From positions 744,001-808,000 of the forward strand of contig NZ_JALLGK010000001.1 in NCBI RefSeq assembly GCF_023072595.1: DNA of 64,000 bases. Reading direction: 5' to 3'. This stretch comes from Streptomyces sp. XM4193 (GTDB lineage: Bacteria > Actinomycetota > Actinomycetes > Streptomycetales > Streptomycetaceae). The position numbers were made by a program, and so were the translations under genes. This document shows, in pieces, positions 59,000 to 64,000 of this stretch (positions are counted from its first letter, which is position 1; each line of letters starts with the position of its first letter). Under the pieces are notes generated by a model that worked only from the letters and a program-made list of their open reading frames with translations, searched no databases and was not told where the DNA came from.

Positions 59000-59953
59000 T
59001 CATGCCGGCACCGGCTGCCCGCCGGGCTCGTGCGTGAGCCTCAAGTACACGTCGTCCAGGGTCGGTTCGGAGAATCCGAGCTCGGCGATCTCGGTGTGCG
59101 CCTCGTTCAGGGCGCGCACGATCACCGCGAGGTCGGAGGAGACGGCGACCGGGACGCTGATGACCGCACCCGACTCCTGGGTGTTCGGCTGCGCACCGGC
59201 GTGCTCCAGCGCCTTCACCGCGAGCGGCAGGTCGGCCTCGGAGGCCAGCGTCACGGTCACCATGCGCTGACCGACGTCGGCCTTCAGCTCGGCGGGGGTG
59301 CCGCGGGCGATGACGCTGCCCTTGGAGAGCAGGGTGATCTCCTCGCAGAGCCGGTCCGCCTCCTCCAGGTACTGGGTGGTCAGCAGGACGGAGACACCGT
59401 CGTTGGCGAGCCGCTCCACGATCTCCCAGACGCCCAGCCGGGAGGTGGGGTCGAGACCGGTGGTCGGCTCGTCGAGGAAGATGACGCGGGGGGAGCCGAC
59501 GAGGCTGGCGGAGATGTCCAGCCGGCGCCGCATACCGCCCGAGTACTGGGAGATGGGCCGGGTCGCCGCCGCGGTCAGGTCGAAGAGCTCCAGCAGCTCG
59601 TCCGAGCGGGTGCGCGCCTGGCGGCTGCTGGCGCCGAGCAGACGGGCGATCAGGTTCAGGTTGTCGCGTCCGGAGAGCTGCTCGTCGACGGAGGCGAACT
59701 GGCCGGTCAGTCCGATGGCGCGACGGACGTCCTGGCCGTTCTTGGCCACATCGAACCCGCAGATGCGGGCGGTGCCGGAAGTCGGCTGCAGCAGCGTCGA
59801 CAGGATGTGGACCAAGGTGGTCTTACCGGCGCCGTTGTGGCCGAGCAGGCCGTGAATGGAACCTTCGGGAACCGAAACGTTCACGCCGTTCAGCGCCTTG
59901 ACCTCGCCGAACGACTTCGTGACGTTGGTTGCCTCAATCAGGGGTTGAGCCAC
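59000..59953 (-). CDS. ABC exporter ATP-binding protein (DrrA-like)
   Basis: 317 residues from GTG at 59953 (AQPLIEATNVTKSFGEVKALNGV); the upstream 26 codons lack homology. Walker A GHNGAGKTTLVHILSTLLQP, Q-loop GLTGQFASVDEQLSG, signature YSGGMRRRLDISASLVG, Walker B VIFLDEPTTGLDPTSR and TTQYLEEADRLCEEI are intact. The C-terminal extension (about 225-317) is the DrrA regulatory domain. It powers the DrrB-like permease and probably gives self-resistance or export for the cluster product. Confidence 0.93.
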   Translation of the reverse strand: MAQPLIEATNVTKSFGEVKALNGVNVSVPEGSIHGLLGHNGAGKTTLVHILSTLLQPTSGTARICGFDVAKNGQDVRRAIGLTGQFASVDEQLSGRDNLNLIARLLGASSRQARTRSDELLELFDLTAAATRPISQYSGGMRRRLDISASLVGSPRVIFLDEPTTGLDPTSRLGVWEIVERLANDGVSVLLTTQYLEEADRLCEEITLLSKGSVIARGTPAELKADVGQRMVTVTLASEADLPLAVKALEHAGAQPNTQESGAVISVPVAVSSDLAVIVRALNEAHTEIAELGFSEPTLDDVYLRLTHEPGGQPVPA

Positions 59954-60103
59954 GTGTTGGGCCTCCGTTGCTTTCTCCGACGGCCCGGTAGCAGGCCACG
60001 GTTCGGATATGTGATCGGAAAATGCCGCCACCGCTGCACTTGAGATGCTAAGGCGGTGGTGACGCGCAGACGGTGCCGCATGCAGGTTGCTGAAGGGGAG
60101 ACC

Positions 60104-60136
60104 GAGGCGGGCCGGGAGGGTGGTCCGGCCCGCCTC
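60104..60136 (-). terminator. Terminator after the YbaK gene
   Basis: GAGGCGGGCCGG and CCGGCCCGCCTC form a 12-bp perfect stem with a 9-base loop, three bases beyond the stop of the leftward YbaK/EbsC gene. It suggests the polyketide operon ends here and the exporter has its own promoter. Confidence 0.78.
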
Positions 60137-60138
60137 CG

Positions 60139-61008
60139 TCAGCCGACGGGCGGTTCGCTGATGCGCGCGGTGCGCGGATTCACCACCCGCAGATAGTCCT
60201 TCGTGGCGAGAGCCATCGAGAGGTCGAGTCGGGCGGCGTTGAAATAGAGAATGTCGTGCTCCAACAGGTCTTCGTCCACGAGCACTTCGAGTTCGGGACG
60301 GAAGGAGAACGGAACGATGGTTCCGCTGGCCGAACCGGCGAGCTCCTCGGCGGTCTCGCGATCGGCGAAACCGGCTTTTCTCGCGCCCGCGGATTCCGCG
60401 ATCCGGAGCAGGTCCACCCGGCGGTCGCCGGGGATGACGGCGAGGATGTGGCGACGCGTCCTTTTGTTCGGACGCACCACGACCACGAGGGACTTGGCGC
60501 CCTGTGCGGGCGGGTGTCCGCGCAGCGCGCTGGCTTCGACGGTGCGGCCCTCCGGCGGATGCGCGATCAGGCGGTAGGTCGCACCGGCGTCGTCGAGCAG
60601 TGCGGTGAGGCGCTCGTTGACGGAACGTTCCTGCAGCTCGGTGTGAGCCGGGCGGTCCGCTGTGTCCGGGGGTGGCGGAGCGGCGGGCCGGAGCCCGCTC
60701 TGCGGTGCGGCGGTGGGCGGCGCGGCGGTGGCCGGCGGCGCGGAGGCGGTGACGGCGTGCTCGGGAGGGGCCGGGGTGACGGCCGCCGCCGAGGCGGAAC
60801 GGGCGGTAATCGGGGTGGATGTCGGGATCGTGGCGGCGATCGGAGCAGGAGCCGCGGCGGGGGACGCGGTGGTGGACTCGGCGGTGGTCCCGTGCGGGAC
60901 GCGAACCGGCTCGGTGGCCGCGTCAGGGGGCGTGGCACCGCCACGCCCCCTGCACTGCTTCGCGGGTTCGGAGCCGACAGGGGCGGGACGGTGTCCGCTT
61001 GTCGTCAT
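60139..61008 (-). CDS. YbaK/EbsC family aminoacyl-tRNA deacylase-like protein with long N-terminal tail
   Basis: 289 residues from ATG at 61008. The C-terminal 165 residues are the YbaK/ProXp fold: RLTALLDDAGATYRLIAHPPEGRTVEASAL, GAKSLVVVVRPN, LAVIPGDRRVDLLRI, ADRETAEELAGSASGTIVPFSF and LLEHDILYFNAARLDLSMAL. Proteins of this fold remove mischarged amino acids from tRNA; some are stand-alone domains in biosynthetic clusters. The first 125 residues are Ala/Pro/Thr low complexity, and no alternative start exists next to the fold. Twenty bp downstream of the ketoreductase gene, in the same operon. Confidence 0.82.
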   Translation of the reverse strand: MTTSGHRPAPVGSEPAKQCRGRGGATPPDAATEPVRVPHGTTAESTTASPAAAPAPIAATIPTSTPITARSASAAAVTPAPPEHAVTASAPPATAAPPTAAPQSGLRPAAPPPPDTADRPAHTELQERSVNERLTALLDDAGATYRLIAHPPEGRTVEASALRGHPPAQGAKSLVVVVRPNKRTRRHILAVIPGDRRVDLLRIAESAGARKAGFADRETAEELAGSASGTIVPFSFRPELEVLVDEDLLEHDILYFNAARLDLSMALATKDYLRVVNPRTARISEPPVG

Positions 61009-61028
61009 CACATTTCCCGGAGGTGGTG

Positions 61029-61775
61029 TCAGACGGTCATTCCGCCGTCGATCTGGAAGACCGACCCGGTGATGTACGCGGCGCGCTCGCCGGCCAGAAA
61101 CGCGACCAGATCCGCGACTTCCTCGACCTGGCCGAAACGGCGCAGCGGAACCTGCTTCGCCGCTTCCTTCTTGACCTTGTCGGTCAACTCGGCCGTCATA
61201 TCGGTCTCGATGTATCCGGGCGCCACCACATTCGCGCGAATGTTGTAGCGGCCGACCTCCTTGGCGAGCGCCTTGGTGAAACCGATGATTCCCGCCTTGG
61301 AGGCGGAGTAGTTCGACTGCGTCGGATTGCCGTAGACGCCGGCTATGGAGGAGATATTGATGATGGTGCCGGACTTGCGCTTCATCATCTCGAAAATCAC
61401 CGAGCGGCTGACGTGGTAGACACCGTCGAGATTGGTGTCCAGAACGCTGTGCCACTCCTCGTCCGACATCAGGACCAGCGGGTTGTCCCGGGTGATGCCG
61501 GCCGAGTTGACGGCGACGTCGACGGGCCCGAGCTCGGACTCCGTGCGGGCCACCCACTCCTTCACCGAGGCGGCGCTGGTCACGTCCACCTTGACGGAGA
61601 GCACTCGGCGGCCGAGCTCACCCGCCTCCTTCTCCAGCTCCAGCGCGGCCTGCTCGTTGGACTGGTAGCAGAAGCTGACGTCGTATCCCTCGGCGGCGAG
61701 CCGGAGCACCACGGCCCGGCCGATGCCGCGCGACCCGCCGCTCACCAGGGCGACAGGCGCTGCGTTCTCTGTCAT
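61029..61775 (-). CDS. FabG-like 3-oxoacyl-ACP reductase (polyketide ketoreductase)
   Basis: 248 residues. Cofactor site ALVSGGSRGIGRAVVLRL, VAVNSAGITRDNPLVLM, NISSIAGVYGNPTQSNYSASKAGIIGFTKALAKE with the Ser-Tyr-Lys triad, VVAPGYIETDMT and the C-terminal GSVFQIDGGMTV are classical FabG features. NSAG in place of NNAG is a mild change. Placed between two dehydratase genes and YbaK in one operon with ACP and the KS-like subunit, it should reduce the beta-keto group of the growing ACP-bound chain with NADPH. Confidence 0.92.
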   Translation of the reverse strand: MTENAAPVALVSGGSRGIGRAVVLRLAAEGYDVSFCYQSNEQAALELEKEAGELGRRVLSVKVDVTSAASVKEWVARTESELGPVDVAVNSAGITRDNPLVLMSDEEWHSVLDTNLDGVYHVSRSVIFEMMKRKSGTIINISSIAGVYGNPTQSNYSASKAGIIGFTKALAKEVGRYNIRANVVAPGYIETDMTAELTDKVKKEAAKQVPLRRFGQVEEVADLVAFLAGERAAYITGSVFQIDGGMTV

Positions 61776-61802
61776 GACACTCTCCTCAATGGACTGTGCC
61801 GG

Positions 61803-62303
61803 TCATCCGGTCGCGGGACCGGCGGCGGGGTTGAGCTGCTCGCCCGGGCGGAAGGCCATCGTGATGCGGCCGACGGTCAGCACCGGCTCTCCGGCGACCC
61901 TGCTGACCCCTTCGAAGATCATCGTGTCGTTCACCGCGCGCTCCAGTCGGGCGTGGTGCTCGACGACGTCGCCGGGGTGGACGGGCCGGTGGAACTCGAT
62001 GCCCGTCATGGAGCCGAACAGCATCACCTGGCCGTCCGCCGTGCTGCCCGCCAGACGTTTGGCGAGCACACCCGCGGTCTGCGTCCACGACTCGATCAGC
62101 AGGAACGGCGGGTAGGCCAGGTCCTCCTGGTCCGGATCGGGACCCAGCCCGGCGTACCAGGGCTCGTTGAAGGTGACGGCCTTGACCGCCCGGATCTCCT
62201 GCTCGCCGAGTTCCAGGACCCGGTCGACCAGGAGGATCGGGTAGCGGTGCGGAAGGGTCGCGCGCACCTCGGCGGAGGTGGCGCCGGCGGCGGTGGTCGT
62301 CAT
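61803..62303 (-). CDS. FabZ-like beta-hydroxyacyl-ACP dehydratase (first DH)
   Basis: 166 residues from ATG at 62303, which overlaps the stop of the next dehydratase gene (ATGA). LPHRYPILLVDRVLEL carries the hot-dog-fold start with its histidine. AYPPFLLIESWTQTAGVLA is the central helix with glutamate, and EFHRPVHPGDVVEHHARLE the following strand. It resembles FabZ/FabA dehydratases but has PPFLLIES in place of the usual GVLMIEAMAQ. With its partner it should dehydrate beta-hydroxyacyl-ACP to leave trans double bonds. Confidence 0.85.
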   Translation of the reverse strand: MTTTAAGATSAEVRATLPHRYPILLVDRVLELGEQEIRAVKAVTFNEPWYAGLGPDPDQEDLAYPPFLLIESWTQTAGVLAKRLAGSTADGQVMLFGSMTGIEFHRPVHPGDVVEHHARLERAVNDTMIFEGVSRVAGEPVLTVGRITMAFRPGEQLNPAAGPATG

Positions 62304-62698
62304 GCGACCGCCTCCGGCAGATAGCGCAGACGCATGGTGGCGGCCTGTCCGTGCTGGGTGGCGACCTTGGCCTGACAGCGCCAACCCTCGCCGCGCTGCG
62401 ACCAGTTGAGCTCGATCGACAGTCGGTCGCCGGGGTGGACGGCGGACAGGAAGCGGGTCGACTCCACCGAATCGAGTCTCAACTCCCCTGCGGGCGGCGG
62501 CGTTTCGGCCTCCGCCGCGCGGCGCACGCACTCCATCACGCAGACGCCCGGGAAGATCGGGAAGTCCGGGTAGTGCCCGGCGAAGACGGGCTCGTCCCGG
62601 CTGACCCCCACCGCGTACGAGGCGGACCAGCTCTCCGAGCCCTCCTCGCGCGCGAGCGGGCGCAGGCGCTCGGGAGCGGCCTGGACCGGACTGATCAC
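62300..62698 (-). CDS. FabZ-like beta-hydroxyacyl-ACP dehydratase (second DH)
   Basis: 132 residues from GTG at 62698, overlapping the ACP stop (GTGA). The dehydratase motif FAGHYPDFPIFPGVCVMECVRRA is close to the FabZ consensus with catalytic histidine; FLSAVHPGDRLSIEL follows. The pair of short dehydratases encoded side by side is characteristic of highly reducing type II polyketide and aryl-polyene systems, where the two form a heterodimer with one active site. Confidence 0.85.
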   Translation of the reverse strand: MISPVQAAPERLRPLAREEGSESWSASYAVGVSRDEPVFAGHYPDFPIFPGVCVMECVRRAAEAETPPPAGELRLDSVESTRFLSAVHPGDRLSIELNWSQRGEGWRCQAKVATQHGQAATMRLRYLPEAVA

Positions 62699-62958
62699 GA
62701 AGCCACCTGGAGCTTGCTGTGCACCAGCTCGTAGGTGCTCTCCAGCGTCCGGACGGAGCGCATCTCGGTCTCGGCGATCTTGATGCCGTACTTGCGCTCC
62801 ACCACCACGACGACCTCCAGGGCCATCAACGAGTCGACTCCGAGGGCCTCCACGAAGTCGGCGTCGTCCGAGACCTCCGACACGTCGGTGTCGATGGTGT
62901 CGGCCAGCAGCTTGCGCAGCTCTTCCCGATCCAGGGGAGCGACCGCTTCGATAGACAT
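62695..62958 (-). CDS. Acyl carrier protein
   Basis: 87 residues. The phosphopantetheine serine lies in EALGVDSLMALEVVVVVERKYG, with preceding ELRKLLADTIDTDVSEVSDDADF, a normal four-helix ACP. DSL and the following helix fit a carrier for a discrete type II synthase rather than housekeeping AcpP. Its stop overlaps the start of the second dehydratase gene. It should carry the growing chain between KS, KR and DH enzymes. Confidence 0.93.
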   Translation of the reverse strand: MSIEAVAPLDREELRKLLADTIDTDVSEVSDDADFVEALGVDSLMALEVVVVVERKYGIKIAETEMRSVRTLESTYELVHSKLQVAS

Positions 62959-63038
62959 GGGGTTCCTTTCGGGTGTGCTTGGGTGAGCGGCGCTCGGTCG
63001 TACTCGGTGAGCCGGCGCCCGGTGGGTGGTGAGCCGGT

Positions 63039-64000
63039 TCAGCGCACCGGGAAGCGCAGCGCCGCGCAGGAGACGACGCCGTTGTCGTCCACCGACGACA
63101 CCAGTGCGACGCCGCCGGCCGGCACCTCGCCGCGCTCGGCGAGGCTCAGCAGCGAGCCGATCTGGAAGGCCGCGGAGGCGGCGGTGGTGTCGCCGACGGA
63201 GGACATCGCCGGGGCGCGGCCGAGGATCTCGGCGCCGAAGCGGCCGGTGAGCACCTCGTGCTCCTGCTCGCCGAGCGCACCGGTCAGCGGGGAGGTGGAG
63301 ACCGCGAAGACGTCCTCGGGGGAGATCTCGCCGCGCTCCAGCACCGCGTCGATGCAGCCGCCGAGCGCGTCGCGCAGGTCGTCGAAGAAGACCCGGGACT
63401 CCACGGCCGACACCTCGGCCAGCCCGCGGCTCTCCTCGGTGGCGAAGCTGCCGGACTCCAGCATGAACATCGCGCAGCCCTCACCGAGCAGCGCACCGGC
63501 GTCCGCACCGCGGCGGTGGTGGTCCAGCCAGGCGCGGGCGGTGGAGAACTCCTCGGCGGCGCCGCACAGTACGGTCCTGGCGCGGCCGGAGCCGAGCAGC
63601 CCGGTGGCGTAGCTCAGCGCGGAGAGCCCGGCGGCCCGGCCGCCGGCGATGGTGGTGTTCGGGCCCTTGAGGCTGTGCCAGATCGCGCACTGGCCGGCGG
63701 CGCAGTTCATCACCGCGTTCGGCATCAGCGAGGGGTCGACGTAGAACGGACGGTCGCCCTCCATCGAGGCACGGGTGAAGTCCATCATCGACTGCGCGCT
63801 GCCCGTGGTGGTGCCGAGCACCAGCGCGGTCTCCTCGTCGGAGGCCGTGCGCAGGTCGCCCGAGTCGCGCAGCAGGTCGCGCACCGCGGTGACCGCCAGA
63901 CCGGTCACCCGGTCCATCGAGCGGGTGCCCTTCTTGCCGAGCACCTCGCGGAGCGCGAAGCCGGGCACCAGGCAGGCGTGGCTGTCCGGGCCGCCCGACC
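63039..64000 (-). CDS. Ketosynthase-like chain-length factor, catalytic residues missing (5' end outside window)
   Basis: At least 320 residues; the frame stays open to the window end (DSHACLVPGFALREVLGKKG), so the N-terminus is missing. It is a thiolase-fold ketosynthase homologue: TRSMDRVTGLAVTAVRDLL, NAVMNCAAGQCAIWHSLKGPNTT and GDTTAASAAFQIGSLLSLAERG. The usual active-site TACASG is GGRAAG (Cys to Arg), the HGTGT histidine region reads STSPLTGA, and the GHT histidine is GDT. It therefore cannot condense chains and must be a KS-beta/chain-length factor needing an active KS, presumably encoded just to the right. Eighty bp upstream of the ACP gene. Confidence 0.85.
   Translation of the reverse strand, partial: SGGPDSHACLVPGFALREVLGKKGTRSMDRVTGLAVTAVRDLLRDSGDLRTASDEETALVLGTTTGSAQSMMDFTRASMEGDRPFYVDPSLMPNAVMNCAAGQCAIWHSLKGPNTTIAGGRAAGLSALSYATGLLGSGRARTVLCGAAEEFSTARAWLDHHRRGADAGALLGEGCAMFMLESGSFATEESRGLAEVSAVESRVFFDDLRDALGGCIDAVLERGEISPEDVFAVSTSPLTGALGEQEHEVLTGRFGAEILGRAPAMSSVGDTTAASAAFQIGSLLSLAERGEVPAGGVALVSSVDDNGVVSCAALRFPVR

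Noticed and set aside
1..64000. CRISPR arrays
   Set aside because: The only regular tandem arrays seen (22577-22814, 35063-35113, 1362-1442) have no unique spacers between units.

Overview
The window is high-GC actinomycete DNA, almost certainly Streptomyces. The evidence is GC-rich third codon positions, frequent GTG starts and GTGA/ATGA stop-start overlaps, a whiB-family gene next to a paired ArsA-like ATPase locus, a dnaX-ybaB-recR-DUF5063-aspartate kinase block, and one rare TTA (bldA-type) leucine codon. All calls were made by reading the sequence; nothing was searched.

Region 1 (1-14,250) looks like an accessory, layered island. It holds the tail of a cupin regulator, a divergent DUF6194 / tandem-MerR (TioE-like) pair, a TetR regulator divergent from two short-chain dehydrogenases and a SnoaL-like protein, and a PadR-controlled ABC exporter with a large secreted alpha/beta hydrolase. 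An IS110-type transposase remnant follows. Two decayed copies of the 3' end of tRNA-Ser(GGA) lie at about 2.55 kb and 5.9 kb in the same orientation as the intact tRNA at 14.25 kb, which suggests repeated integration at that tRNA.

Region 2 (14,250-40,490) is conserved core: tRNA-Ser, SRP RNA, dnaX, the YbaB/EbfC protein, recR and a DUF5063 gene. Next comes a GTPase-less roadblock/LC7 cluster (first gene with a TTA codon at position 8, last gene preceded by a 15-unit, about 16-bp minisatellite), an RlmA-like methyltransferase and aspartate kinase. The asd gene expected after aspartate kinase is absent. An ECF-like sigma factor with a membrane partner, SURF1, an S9 peptidase, RidA, DUF4177, two ArsA/GET3-like ATPases, a WblA-type WhiB regulator, a class A penicillin-binding protein, a GatB/YqeY protein, a metallophosphoesterase and tRNA-Pro(CGG) complete the block.

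Region 3 (40,490-46,850) carries an arsenic cassette (ArsI-like lyase divergent from arsR, ACR3 pump and arsenate reductase), a two-TM potassium channel, and the methionine genes metX and metY, where metX appears to start at CTG.

Region 4 (46,850-64,000) is the left part of a secondary-metabolite cluster. It has three related LuxR-type regulators, a separate malonyl-CoA:ACP transacylase, an IclR regulator, a UbiB-like kinase divergent from a polyprenyl synthase, a DrrAB-type exporter, and a leftward operon of a ketosynthase-like chain-length factor (cut by the window end), ACP, two FabZ-like dehydratases, a FabG-like ketoreductase and a YbaK/EbsC protein. Discrete KR, two DHs, ACP and a catalytically dead KS-like subunit are the hallmark of a highly reducing type II polyketide synthase making a polyene or cinnamoyl-type chain. 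The active KS and any further biosynthetic genes should lie just beyond base 64,000.
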